From Metabacillus mangrovi (lineage in GTDB: Bacteria; Bacillota; Bacilli; Bacillales; Bacillaceae): 64,000 nt of DNA. Shown here in pieces: positions 17,485-26,025 of the stretch (within the stretch, counting starts at the first letter, position 1; every line of letters starts with the position of its first letter). The stretch covers positions 62,001 to 126,000 of the forward strand of contig NZ_WMIB01000006.1 in NCBI RefSeq assembly GCF_009711125.1, read 5' to 3'. The translations under genes were made by a program, and so were the position numbers. The notes below the pieces were generated by a model that did not search any database, was not told the origin of the DNA, and saw only the letters and a list, made by a program, of their open reading frames with translations.

Positions 17485-18981
17485 TTATACATGATCCTTG
17501 CCGGCTAAGTTTTTTGCTTTCGCGTCAACCTGTTCAACAAAGGAAGAAACCTGCTGGATGGAGGCGCTGATTTGTTCAATGGCAGATGCAGCGGAGGCAA
17601 TTCTTTCTTCATTGTTCTCATGCTGCTCCTGCAGGGAGCCAATTATGCTTCCTACCTCGCTCCCCTTCGCTGCAAACTGATCAAAGCGCTCTGTAACCCT
17701 CCCCAGATGCTCTTCGCTTTCCGCTTGAATGAATGTCATTTTGTCAAAGTCTGCTGTCGTTCTCTCAATCACAGCTACGCTCTCATTGACTGTCTCCGAT
17801 GTCTGTTTAAGAGAAGCGGCAACTTGTTCTTTCGCATCGAGAATCTCTCCAAGGATATCCTGAATAATGTGAGAGGACTTGGAAGATTGTTCGGCAAGCT
17901 TTCTGACCTCATCCGCCACAACAGCAAATCCTTTTCCATGCTCTCCTGCTCTTGCTGCCTCGATGGCTGCATTCAATGCAAGAAGATTGGTCTGATCAGC
18001 AATCGTTCTGATTGCACTTAGCACCTTCTCCACCTCAGAGGTTTTCTCTGTTAATACCTGCACATGCTGAATCGAGCTTCCGGAAGAGTGCTTCACTTCA
18101 TTAATGCTTTGAATGGCATGAGTCAGATGCTGTTTATTGAGCTGAATCAGACCGTTCACTTTTCCGGAGTAATCTGAAATCTGATCCGTCAGGTCTTTAG
18201 ATGCCTTCAAATCATTAACCATTGACTCCATTTCTTCAGAAGATCTTTTCATATCCTCCTGAAAGCGGACTGAATCTGAATGAATCGTTTGGACTGCTTC
18301 ATTGATCTGCACCACTCCGCCGCTCGTATCCAAAATATTGGAATTGAGCTCTTCCACATGGCCGCCGATCTCAGCTGAGGCTTTCCTGTTCACCTGCAGT
18401 ACTTGATCAATCTCATTTTTAAGCTTTTCGCTCTCGCCAAGCATTTTATCAAAGCGGTTTGTACTGCTTGACAGCAGCAATCCGACAAACAGGAACTGAA
18501 GTCCATAGTAAATCGCGGTCATAATGCTTCTGTACATGCTCGTTTCAATAACCAGCGGATCAGCCAGGTAAAGATGCGCGAACTGGGCCGCCAGCACCAG
18601 AGGCAGAGAAACGATGAATGCTTTTTTCATTAGTTTTGAATCTGCAAAGAGAGCCGCAATTCCAAGGGGAACGAGCCAGACAAAAGGGACGTTTACCCAT
18701 GAATCTGTATTCAGCAGGAAGGCAAACACAGTCATCGACCAAACGGAAAGAACTTTAAACTGTTCTTCATTCTTCTTCCATCTATAGTGCAATGCTGGAA
18801 TTAAAAACAAAAGGAAATAAAAATTATAAGCGACATTCATAAAAGTCCATTCAGGCATCCCATATAGAATTTTCTGGACGATGCTGTTGGCAAACATAAG
18901 GATTCCGGCAATCAAAAACAGCCGGTTAATAATTCTTGTAATCTGCTGGCTGCTGCTGCTTTTCATTTGAGTTCCTATCAC
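17485..18981 (-). CDS. Methyl-accepting chemotaxis protein with polytopic membrane sensor
   Basis: 498 residues. Residues about 15-175 form about six hydrophobic helices with almost no extracellular loop domain. No HAMP is seen. A coiled-coil signalling domain fills residues about 190-490, with the conserved hairpin tip [42 protein letters not shown] (given by its key ends). No CheR/CheB pentapeptide at the C-terminus. Such a receptor probably senses a membrane-related signal. GTG start at 18981 with GGAGAGGG seven bases before; an internal ATG six codons later is possible. No other chemotaxis gene is nearby. Confidence 0.9.
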   Translation of the reverse strand: MIGTQMKSSSSQQITRIINRLFLIAGILMFANSIVQKILYGMPEWTFMNVAYNFYFLLFLIPALHYRWKKNEEQFKVLSVWSMTVFAFLLNTDSWVNVPFVWLVPLGIAALFADSKLMKKAFIVSLPLVLAAQFAHLYLADPLVIETSMYRSIMTAIYYGLQFLFVGLLLSSSTNRFDKMLGESEKLKNEIDQVLQVNRKASAEIGGHVEELNSNILDTSGGVVQINEAVQTIHSDSVRFQEDMKRSSEEMESMVNDLKASKDLTDQISDYSGKVNGLIQLNKQHLTHAIQSINEVKHSSGSSIQHVQVLTEKTSEVEKVLSAIRTIADQTNLLALNAAIEAARAGEHGKGFAVVADEVRKLAEQSSKSSHIIQDILGEILDAKEQVAASLKQTSETVNESVAVIERTTADFDKMTFIQAESEEHLGRVTERFDQFAAKGSEVGSIIGSLQEQHENNEERIASAASAIEQISASIQQVSSFVEQVDAKAKNLAGKDHV

Positions 18982-19111
18982 TAAAAATCCCTCTCCTTTT
19001 CGATCTCACTTTAATATATATCGGCAATATCAGAAAAATTTTCACTCTTTCATTCAAGTTGATAGGAAAATAGTCGATATAACTATAGAACTATAAAAAG
19101 GAGGAATCGCT

Positions 19112-20338
19112 TTGATCAAAAAGGCATTATTTTTCGCTGTTGCAGCTGTATTTCTTTACACAACCATCATCCCAAACCATTTGCTTGCCGAGGTCTCCGC
19201 AACAATTCATAAAGGGGATCCAAGCTTCCCGGACACTTATGAACAGTCCAGAGACCGTTTCAGGACTTATGATACAGTTCTATCAAAAAGATGGAGTGAA
19301 GTATCAGAAACAAGCATTCCCGTCTCTGAAGCGGAGAACTTGAGCATTGACCTCCTGAAGGCTGAAGCAAATGCCTCAAAGGATACACTGATTGTGTTAT
19401 CGAGCGGCACACATGGAATTGAAGGGTACACAGGGTCTGCTATGCAGGATCTGTTCATGAAGGATTTTGCGGGGAAGCTTAACCCGGATACAACCGGCGT
19501 GTATTTAATCCACTCCATCAATCCTTGGGGAATGAAAAACAACCGCCGCTACAACGAAAACAATGTAGATTTGAACCGTAACTTTATCAGTGACTGGAGT
19601 ACGTTTGACCTCAATGTAAACAAGACGTACAAACAGCTTGAAAACTTTTTTGAACCGGAAAAGAAAATTGGGAGCATTGTCAAACATGATGCGGAATTTA
19701 CCGCTTCACTTGCTAAAACCGCTCTCACAGTCGGGACAGATCAGGTGGAAAGCGCACTCCTTACCGGACAGTACACAAATCCAAAAGGAGTGTATTACGG
19801 CGGATCCCGTGATGAGAAATCTACCGTTTTAATGAAGCGGGAATTCAATAGTATCTTGGAAACAGATTATAAGCAGATTATCCACATTGATCTGCACACT
19901 GGCTACGGTCCACGCTACCAGATGAGCATTTTCAGTTCTTCGGCTGAAACGCTGACTCAGGAAGAAGCGGAAGCCGCATACAGCTATCCGCTCGTCTTCA
20001 CACCAGATTCAGAAGAATATTATGCATCAACAGGGGACCTCACAGAATATTTCACGGCTCTTGCAAAAGAAAAGGCACCTGAAAAAACGTTCTACTCGAC
20101 TACCTTTGAGTTCGGTACACTTGGCGATGGAACGGTTGACTCCATCCAGTCACTCAAACGGACAATTGAAGAGAATCAGCTGTATCACTACGGGGCAAGC
20201 AGCAGCCTTTCACGTCTGATCATAGAAGGCCGCTACAAAGAGCTGTTCTACCCGCATGAAAACAAATGGCGCAGCAAAGCCACCGCTGACTTCTCCCAGG
20301 CACTCACCGGAGTCCTTACTTATAAAAAAGCATTATAA
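19112..20338 (+). CDS. Secreted DUF2817 / M14-like zinc peptidase
   Basis: 408 residues with a signal peptide (residues 1-26, IPNHLLAEV near the cut). Zinc-carboxypeptidase-like features: HGIEGYTGS (His and Glu ligand pair), NNVDLNRNF, HIDLHTGYG (third ligand His), and a late TFEFGT that may carry the catalytic Glu. DUF2817 proteins are usually cytoplasmic and shorter; the export signal here is notable. The substrate could be a peptide or a deacylated amide. TTG start at 19112 supported by GGAGG eight bases upstream. Monocistronic. Confidence 0.82.
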   Translation: MIKKALFFAVAAVFLYTTIIPNHLLAEVSATIHKGDPSFPDTYEQSRDRFRTYDTVLSKRWSEVSETSIPVSEAENLSIDLLKAEANASKDTLIVLSSGTHGIEGYTGSAMQDLFMKDFAGKLNPDTTGVYLIHSINPWGMKNNRRYNENNVDLNRNFISDWSTFDLNVNKTYKQLENFFEPEKKIGSIVKHDAEFTASLAKTALTVGTDQVESALLTGQYTNPKGVYYGGSRDEKSTVLMKREFNSILETDYKQIIHIDLHTGYGPRYQMSIFSSSAETLTQEEAEAAYSYPLVFTPDSEEYYASTGDLTEYFTALAKEKAPEKTFYSTTFEFGTLGDGTVDSIQSLKRTIEENQLYHYGASSSLSRLIIEGRYKELFYPHENKWRSKATADFSQALTGVLTYKKAL

Positions 20339-20377
20339 AAAAAGCAGGAAGCTTCTATAGAGGCTTCCTGCTTTTTT
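20337..20377 (+). terminator. Terminator after DUF2817 gene
   Basis: AAAAGCAGGAAGC, loop, then GCTTCCTGCTTTTTT. Confidence 0.88.
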
Positions 20378-20443
20378 CCGTGCCGGGCTGCCTGTCAGCA
20401 GCTTACATTCCGGTTCAATTGTGCAGTCCGTATGACGCTCCAG

Positions 20444-21055
20444 CTACCTGGGACGCTCCATTGAAAATACTTCCCCGATTTTTCCGTATTTGGTTCCGGC
20501 CAGACGGCTCACTGCTGCAAGTTCCCTTTCCATGATTTTACCTTCTTTGTACACACCTTTTTTAAAATGGTAATGGACCACACGGCCGATGACGAAGTCA
20601 ACAGCAGGCTCGTGCTCTGTTCCGCCAAGCTCTATATGTTTTTCGAGTATGCATTCAAATCTGATTTTTGCCTCTTCCACCCCCGGCACCTGAACCTGGC
20701 TGCTCGGTGCGAGAGTCAGTCCGCTGATGTCGATCTCACTCTGATCCGGCGGCAGCGGTGCTGAGGTTTCATTGATGCTTTTTACATTTTCTTCGTCTGT
20801 TACATGAATGACAAATTCTCCGCTGTTTAATATGTTTCTAGCAGTATCCTTCATTTTCCCTTCTGAACGCTGAATAGCGAGAGTCAGAAGCGGAGGGCTC
20901 GATGAAGCTACATTAAAAAAACTGAATGGTGCTCCATTCACTACATCTTGCTCTGTGATCGACGTTACAAACGCAATGGGCCTTGGGATTACACTTCCAA
21001 TCAGCAGCTTATAATTTTCAAGCGCTGATAAATCATCTGGACAAATGGATATCAT
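20444..21055 (-). CDS. Flavin reductase-like FMN-binding protein (YwrF-like)
   Basis: About 203 residues. The pattern KLLIGSVIPRPIAFVTSI...NGAPFSFFNVASSSPPLLTLAI is the flavin-reductase domain, an FMN-binding split barrel; B. subtilis YwrF has the same length. Likely binds FMN and reduces it, or acts as an oxidoreductase. The frame is open to 21127, but ATG 21055 (MISICPDDLS) has GAAAGGATGG upstream and matches the family start. Divergent from the LysR regulator gene at 21202, with about 146 bp between. Confidence 0.85.
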   Translation of the reverse strand: MISICPDDLSALENYKLLIGSVIPRPIAFVTSITEQDVVNGAPFSFFNVASSSPPLLTLAIQRSEGKMKDTARNILNSGEFVIHVTDEENVKSINETSAPLPPDQSEIDISGLTLAPSSQVQVPGVEEAKIRFECILEKHIELGGTEHEPAVDFVIGRVVHYHFKKGVYKEGKIMERELAAVSRLAGTKYGKIGEVFSMERPR

Positions 21056-21201
21056 TGTTAACCATCCTTTCGAGAAACGAAACATTACATTGTACCCTGA
21101 TACCCTTATTTTTCCGTCTGTAATCAAGAACCGTTCGACACGATTTTGACAGAGCCGGATGACAGCGTTACAGTGAGGACATTAACTTTATGAGGTGAAA
21201 A

Positions 21202-22101
21202 ATGGAACTAAGACAGCTGAAATACTTCGTTGAAGCAGTTAAACAAAAAAATTTCACAAGAGCTGCTGAAAAAATGCTTGTCTCCCAGCCTGCGTTGAGC
21301 AAAATGGTCAAGTCACTCGAGGATGAACTCGGAGCTCCGCTGATCATCCGCAGCCATAAAGGATTTGCACTGACTGATGCGGGTGAGTCTGTCTACCGGC
21401 ACGCAGTGAGGATGATGAGTGTAGAGGAGGACCTGCTTTCCTCCGTAGTAGATGTTCAGGGGCTGAGCAAAGGAACAATCAGAATTGGGATTCCGCCGAT
21501 TATTGGAAGCTTATTTTTCCCAAAGGTGCTTGCGGCCTTTCATAAAAAACATCCGGGCGTTCAGATTCAGATTAAAGAATATGGTGCCAAAAAAGTAGCG
21601 GAAAGTGTGCTTGCCGGTGAAATCGAGATGGGTGTGGCTGTGCTTCCAGTGGCAGAAGAGCACTTTATCGTTCACCCGCTCATCGATGAAAAAATGGTGC
21701 TGCTTGTCAATGAGAGCCATCCGCTTGCAGATGCGGAAGAGGTTCATCTGTCCAGTCTCCAGCATGAAGACTTTATTTTTTACAGTGAAGATTTCGCCCT
21801 CTATGAGCTTGTGAGAGAATACTGCATCAACGCAGGATTCGAGCCGAACATCCTTTTCCAAAGCTCTCAATGGGATTTCATGTCGGAAATGGCAGCAGCG
21901 GGGCTCGGAGTGACCATTCTCCCCGAATCAATCTGCAGCAGGATAATAGGAACCCGGATTAGGAAAATCCCCATTCGGAACCCTGTCGTTCCATGGCGCC
22001 TTGCTGTTATCCAGGCAAAAGATACGTATACGACCTATGCAGGACGGGCCTTCATCGAATTTATCATCGGCATGAAGGATAGGCTGAGAATGTCTGAATA
22101 A
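21202..22101 (+). CDS. cidR: LysR-family regulator of the cid locus (CidR/YwbI-like)
   Basis: 299 residues. Winged helix-turn-helix at residues 1-60 (MELRQLKYFVEAVKQKNFTRAAEKMLVSQPALS, ends given) and a two-lobed effector domain after about residue 90. In Bacillus and Staphylococcus a LysR protein of this type sits next to cidA-cidB and activates them in response to weak acid or overflow metabolism. The downstream cidA and cidB genes support that role. It also faces the flavin reductase gene and may control it. Start ATG 21202 with GAGGTG. Confidence 0.82.
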   Translation: MELRQLKYFVEAVKQKNFTRAAEKMLVSQPALSKMVKSLEDELGAPLIIRSHKGFALTDAGESVYRHAVRMMSVEEDLLSSVVDVQGLSKGTIRIGIPPIIGSLFFPKVLAAFHKKHPGVQIQIKEYGAKKVAESVLAGEIEMGVAVLPVAEEHFIVHPLIDEKMVLLVNESHPLADAEEVHLSSLQHEDFIFYSEDFALYELVREYCINAGFEPNILFQSSQWDFMSEMAAAGLGVTILPESICSRIIGTRIRKIPIRNPVVPWRLAVIQAKDTYTTYAGRAFIEFIIGMKDRLRMSE

Positions 22102-22116
22102 AGGTTTACCCTAACC

Positions 22117-22131
22117 ATAACCAAAAGTTAT
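22117..22131. promoter_or_regulatory. LysR-type binding box upstream of the CMD-cidAB genes
   Basis: ATAACCAAAAGTTAT has perfect 5-bp arms and the T-N11-A form of LysR sites. A second dyad, TTAT-N7-ATAA, lies at 22128-22142. Confidence 0.6.
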
Positions 22132-22216
22132 AAAAGGGATAATTTTTATATATTTCACGAATAATCCATCACTGTGTTACGGTTATTGCAGAGTCAATAC
22201 AAAAAGGAGAATCAAG

Positions 22217-22618
22217 ATGACTAAATGCAATGACCGTCACAAGATTGGCCTTGACAAGCTTGGAGAATACACGCTGCACAACAATGATGACATTTCAACC
22301 CACCTCCGCATCGTCGAGGAGCTGAAGGATATTGCCCCGGATGTAGGGGAGATGATTATTAACTTTGCATATGGAGAGGTTTATTCAAGAGAAGGACTGA
22401 CAAATAAACAACGAGCGCTCGTTACCATTTCTTCCCTTGTAACACAGGGCACGGAGCCGCAGCTGGAGCTTCATATAAATACCGGACTGACAGCGGGACT
22501 GACACCTAAGGAGATCACGGAATCATTTATCCAGCTTGTTCCTTATACTGGGTTCCCAAAAGTTCTTAACGCTTTAACCGTTGCGAAAAAAGTATTTTCC
22601 CAACGCGAAAATTCGTAG
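22217..22618 (+). CDS. Carboxymuconolactone decarboxylase-family protein
   Basis: 133 residues. The CMD fold is seen in LTNKQRALVTISSLVTQGTEPQLELHINTGLTAGLTPKEITESFIQLVPYTGFP (shown here by its parts: GTEPQLELHINTGL and QLVPYTGFPKVLNAL). The AhpD-type CxxC redox pair is absent, so it is unlikely to be a peroxidase; it belongs with PcaC-like or uncharacterised members. Start ATG 22217 with AAGGAG. It lies between cidR and cidA, is read the same way, and is probably under CidR control. Confidence 0.83.
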   Translation: MTKCNDRHKIGLDKLGEYTLHNNDDISTHLRIVEELKDIAPDVGEMIINFAYGEVYSREGLTNKQRALVTISSLVTQGTEPQLELHINTGLTAGLTPKEITESFIQLVPYTGFPKVLNALTVAKKVFSQRENS

Positions 22619-22663
22619 CAAAGAGCCTGACAGGCTCTTTGTTTTATGAGAAAGGAGGTACCC

Positions 22664-23038
22664 ATGAACGTCATCCGTATCATCATTCAAATTGGTTTCA
22701 TTCACTGCTTTTACTTGGGGGGAGTTTGGGTGAAGGAAGTGCTCTCCCTTCCGGTTCCTGCTGGAATTCTCGGAATGTTTTTTCTCCTGGCAGCTTTATT
22801 CCTCCAGATCATCAAGCTGAAATGGGTCGAAAAAGGAGCTGCCTGGCTGCTTGCTGAACTGCTGCTGTTTTTCGTTCCTTCTGCAGTTGGGATTGTGGAT
22901 TATCACGAATTATTCGGATGGCTTGGAATTAAGATGCTGGGCATCATTCTGGTCAGCACCTTGATTGTTATGGGAGCTACCGCATTAACAGCAGAGCGCA
23001 TCCATCTCCGCAGAAAGAGGGCACTTCATGCTAATTAA
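22664..23038 (+). CDS. cidA: Holin-like CidA/LrgA family protein
   Basis: 124 residues with four hydrophobic helices. CidA/LrgA proteins are holin-like membrane proteins tied to cell lysis, murein hydrolase control and, in Bacillus, to transport and overflow metabolism. The motif VPAGILGMFFLLAAL matches the family. Start ATG 22664 has GGAGG six bases upstream; the ATG at 22646 overlaps that site and is rejected. The 3' end overlaps cidB by 11 bp. Confidence 0.88.
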   Translation: MNVIRIIIQIGFIHCFYLGGVWVKEVLSLPVPAGILGMFFLLAALFLQIIKLKWVEKGAAWLLAELLLFFVPSAVGIVDYHELFGWLGIKMLGIILVSTLIVMGATALTAERIHLRRKRALHAN

Positions 23039-23723
23039 GCTACTCGCGGCTGCCACCATCACATACATGCTGTATCGGATTAGTAAATGGCTATACAGAA
23101 AAACCGGCTTTCCCCTTTTGCACCCGCTTCTGATCACTCCGGGTCTTTTAATCGTGCTAATCAGCGTGTCGTCTGTTTCTGCTGCACAATATACAGAGGC
23201 ATCCCGCCTTCTAACCTACATGCTTGGCCCTGCCACTGCAGCATTTGCTGTTCCGATATATAAACATGCCGGGCTGATAAAGAGGTACACGAGGGAAATC
23301 TTCTTCAGTGTAACGGCAGGTTCTGCTGCCGCCATTCTTTCCTCCTTCCTATTTGCATTTTGGGTGCACCTGAACGGGGATTGGATGATCAGTATGCTTC
23401 CAAGGTCCATTACCACCCCCATCGCTATTGAGGTATCCAAAGAGATAGGAGGGCTGCCGGCTTTGACCACGGCTTTTGTCATCCTTACCGGGATTATTGG
23501 CGGCATGATTGGCCCTGCCATGATCAAATGGCTTCCCATTCACACACCTATTGCAAAAGGGCTTATGCTCGGAATGGCTGCCCACGGAGTAGGAACGGCA
23601 AAAGCCATGGAATACGGGGAACTGGAAGGGACATTTTCCAGTCTTTCTATGATTCTTGCCGGATTTATAACCATCCTGTGGGGGTACTCTCTTATTCCAT
23701 TGCTCATCCTCTTCATCTCATAA
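23028..23723 (+). CDS. cidB: CidB/LrgB family membrane protein
   Basis: 231 residues, about six to seven membrane helices. LrgB-family hallmarks are LLGPATAAFAVPIY (as MLGPATAAFAVPIYKH), RSITTPIAIEVSKEIGG and AHGVGTAKAME. It works with CidA; related proteins export or import small acids. The start overlaps the end of cidA, so the two are translationally coupled. A terminator follows at 23724. Confidence 0.92.
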   Translation: MLIKLLAAATITYMLYRISKWLYRKTGFPLLHPLLITPGLLIVLISVSSVSAAQYTEASRLLTYMLGPATAAFAVPIYKHAGLIKRYTREIFFSVTAGSAAAILSSFLFAFWVHLNGDWMISMLPRSITTPIAIEVSKEIGGLPALTTAFVILTGIIGGMIGPAMIKWLPIHTPIAKGLMLGMAAHGVGTAKAMEYGELEGTFSSLSMILAGFITILWGYSLIPLLILFIS

Positions 23724-23761
23724 AAAAAAGCTTGCACCTTGGATATAAGGGCAAGCTTTTT
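23724..23761. terminator. Terminator after cidB
   Basis: AAAAAGCTTGC / GCAAGCTTTTT hairpin; also placed after the convergent ABC-F gene. Confidence 0.87.
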
Positions 23762-23782
23762 CTCAATTAATCAAGCGGGAAC

Positions 23783-25579
23783 TTAAAGAATGGATTCAAG
23801 CTCCGCATACAACTCTCCCCTCTGCCTTTCAAGCCTGGGAATCTCTTCTGAAAGCGGAGACGCTCTTAATATCCGCTCAATTTTCATCTCCAGCTGAAGC
23901 AATTCGTTCTCAAGCTCTGCAGCTGTTTTTAAGGCAGTCCTCTCCGTGGGACGCTTTTCATTCATTTTTTCTTTTGCGTACTTATAGCTTCCTTCAAAAA
24001 GGTGGAGGTTCCCGCCGGCAAGCCAGGCTGTTTTCGGAAACAGCTTTTCTAAAAAATAACGGTCATGGGAAACAGCCAGAACGGTCCCTTCAAAATGCTC
24101 AATCGCATCCTCCAGCACTTCTCTTGAATCGATATCCAAATGGTTGGTTGGTTCATCGAGAATTAGAAAATTCAGGTCCAGCTGCATGAGCCGGGCAAGC
24201 TGAAGCCTCATTTTTTCTCCCCCGCTCGCACCGCTCATCTTCTTAAAGACGGCCGGCCCGTAAAAGAGGAACTTGGCAAGAATATGCCTCGCTTCAGCCT
24301 CGGTGATGGGAAGCCCCTCCCGGAAAAACTCAATCAATGTCATGCTTCCTGCGCAGTCCGGAATCACCTGCTGGGAAAGGTAGCCGAGCCGGACACTGCT
24401 CCCTATAACGGCTCTGCCGGTATCTGCTTCTTCATCTCCAAGGATCATGCGGAGAAGCGTTGACTTTCCTGAACCATTTTCCCCAACTAAAGCGAGCCGT
24501 TCGCGGTAATGCACCTCCAGGTTCACACCAGAGAAAAGCTCGCGGTCACCAAAGCTTTTTGATGCACTCTCAATTACAGCTGCCCTTTTCCCGCTCCGTT
24601 TCGTCCCTTCAAAATGAAGGTCCATTTTTTTCTGGTCAACCACTGGTTTTTTCAGCTTTTCCATCCGCTCTAAAGCTCTTTCCATATTTCGGGCTCTCTT
24701 GTGCAGGCCTTCGCTTGGCGGATTGGCCCGGTTGGCCCATTCCCTGAGGCGCTTGATCGCCTCTCTCATCTTTTTTATCTTTTTCTGCTGCTCCTGGTAG
24801 GCCTGAAACTCCAGCAGAAGCTGCTTCTGCTTTTCTTCTGTATAACGGGAATAATTCGCATGGTACACAGTTATTTCTCCATCTTCCAGCTCCATAATCC
24901 GGTTGACCGTCTCATCCAGAAAGTAACGATCATGCGAGATCAGGAGCACTGTTCCCCGATATTCCTTTATAAATTGCTCAAGCCACTCTACAGCTCCAAC
25001 ATCGAGGTGATTGGTCGGCTCATCCAGCAAAAGGAGATCAGGCTCCTCAAGCAGGACCATCCCCAGTCCAAGCTTCGTCTTCTCACCGCCGCTCAGGCTC
25101 CTGAACTCTTTCCCGAGAAGTTCTGCAAGCTTTAGCCCCTCTGCTACCTTCGTAAGCTTAGCTTCCGATTCATAGCCTCCCAGACGCTCAAACTGCTCTT
25201 GCAGACTGCCATACTGCACCAGCACCTTTTCAAGCTTTGCAGACTCCATGTCTGCCATCTCGGTTTCAAGCAGGGTCAGCTTTTCCCTGATGGCCGTCAA
25301 TTCAGCGAATGCCCGGCGGAGTACATCCTCTCCCGTTTCATCCGGCCGTGCCTGAGGAATCTGTTCCAGGTAGGCGATTTTCGTCTGCTTTTTGATCGAA
25401 ACCGTTCCGCTGTCAGCCTGCTCCATCCCCTTCAGCAGTTTAAAGATTGTCGTTTTCCCGGTACCGTTTCTCCCTACAAGACCTATTTTTGCATGCTCCT
25501 GAACCTCTAGATCCAGGTTAGTAAAAAGGAGATGCCCTCCAAAGGATTTTGACACATTTTTCATTGAACAAAGAATCAT
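23783..25579 (-). CDS. ABC-F ATPase, ribosome-protection type
   Basis: 598 residues, two ATPase domains and no membrane segments. Walker A: GRNGTGKTT and GENGSGKST. Signatures: SLSGGEKTKLG and GASGGEKMRL. Walker B: LLLLDEPTNHLD and FLILDEPTNHLD. The linker (about residues 235-330) is charged and helical, as in ABC-F proteins that reach into the ribosome. A C-terminal coiled coil ends the protein. ABC-F members either tune translation or remove ribosome-targeting antibiotics. The leader described below (promoter, short translated frame, terminator) points to antibiotic-inducible resistance. The drug class cannot be read from sequence. ATG 25579 chosen over 25585 because GGGAGAG is too close to the latter. 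Confidence 0.9.
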   Translation of the reverse strand: MILCSMKNVSKSFGGHLLFTNLDLEVQEHAKIGLVGRNGTGKTTIFKLLKGMEQADSGTVSIKKQTKIAYLEQIPQARPDETGEDVLRRAFAELTAIREKLTLLETEMADMESAKLEKVLVQYGSLQEQFERLGGYESEAKLTKVAEGLKLAELLGKEFRSLSGGEKTKLGLGMVLLEEPDLLLLDEPTNHLDVGAVEWLEQFIKEYRGTVLLISHDRYFLDETVNRIMELEDGEITVYHANYSRYTEEKQKQLLLEFQAYQEQQKKIKKMREAIKRLREWANRANPPSEGLHKRARNMERALERMEKLKKPVVDQKKMDLHFEGTKRSGKRAAVIESASKSFGDRELFSGVNLEVHYRERLALVGENGSGKSTLLRMILGDEEADTGRAVIGSSVRLGYLSQQVIPDCAGSMTLIEFFREGLPITEAEARHILAKFLFYGPAVFKKMSGASGGEKMRLQLARLMQLDLNFLILDEPTNHLDIDSREVLEDAIEHFEGTVLAVSHDRYFLEKLFPKTAWLAGGNLHLFEGSYKYAKEKMNEKRPTERTALKTAAELENELLQLEMKIERILRASPLSEEIPRLERQRGELYAELESIL

Positions 25580-25593
25580 ATTCATTCTCTCCC

Positions 25594-25613
25594 TTAATCA
25601 AGTGATTGATTAA
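25594..25613. promoter_or_regulatory. Perfect 8-bp inverted repeat before the ABC-F ribosome binding site
   Basis: TTAATCAA-GTGA-TTGATTAA. It lies between the attenuator and the ribosome binding site. It could be a repressor site or a small mRNA hairpin. Confidence 0.65.
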
Positions 25614-25675
25614 GAAGATCCCATATTAAAACAGGATCAGCACAATTCGCCCATCCCGGCCTTTAAAAAAGGGTA

Positions 25676-25700
25676 TAAAAAAGAGAGCCCGCAAGCTCTC
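25676..25700 (-). terminator. Attenuator terminator in the ABC-F leader
   Basis: On the - strand GAGAGCTTGCGGGCTCTC followed by TTTTTTA. It lies after the promoter and leader peptide and before the ABC-F start, so it must be passed for the gene to be expressed. Confidence 0.85.
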
Positions 25701-25756
25701 ATAACCGCACATTTTTTAGGCAGATAAGAGTCTTCTTAACATTCCGGTCATCCTAT

Positions 25757-25870
25757 TCAGCTGCGAAAAATGGACAGAGCTGTCCCGTTGGCTGCTGAAT
25801 CATGAAAAATCGCGCGGCACAAATAAAGGAAAGTCAATCTCTCCGGCCTTGCAATTCCAGAATGTTTCAT
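25757..25870 (-). CDS. 37-residue leader peptide of the ABC-F gene
   Basis: ATG at 25870, with GGAGGTGG upstream; stop TGA at 25757. The peptide begins MKHSGIARPERLTFLYL and ends GTALSIFRS. It lies about 35 bp after a strong promoter and 57 bp before an intrinsic terminator. This is the arrangement of ribosome-stalling or translation-rate leaders that control resistance genes. No match to a named leader peptide is claimed. Confidence 0.72.
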   Translation of the reverse strand: MKHSGIARPERLTFLYLCRAIFHDSAANGTALSIFRS

Positions 25871-25905
25871 CTCTTATCCACCTCCTTCGAACCTTGATTA
25901 TTCTC

Positions 25906-25934
25906 AGTATATACAGTTTTTTCTTTTTTGACAA
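25906..25934 (-). promoter_or_regulatory. Sigma-A promoter of the ABC-F leader
   Basis: TTGTCA (25934-25929), 17 bp, TATACT (25911-25906): five of six at each element with ideal spacing. Confidence 0.82.
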
Positions 25935-25992
25935 TATTCACATTTCAAAAAAATCTGCGGCTGCTGGTGTTCGCTCCAATAGACAGAAGAGC

Positions 25993-26022
25993 AAAAAAAA
26001 GAGCACTCCGGTTTGAGTGCTC
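25993..26022 (-). terminator. Terminator of the B12-sensor/kinase operon
   Basis: GAGCACTC-AAACCG-GAGTGCTC followed by eight T on the - strand, right after the kinase stop. Confidence 0.88.
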
Positions 26023-26025
26023 CTT

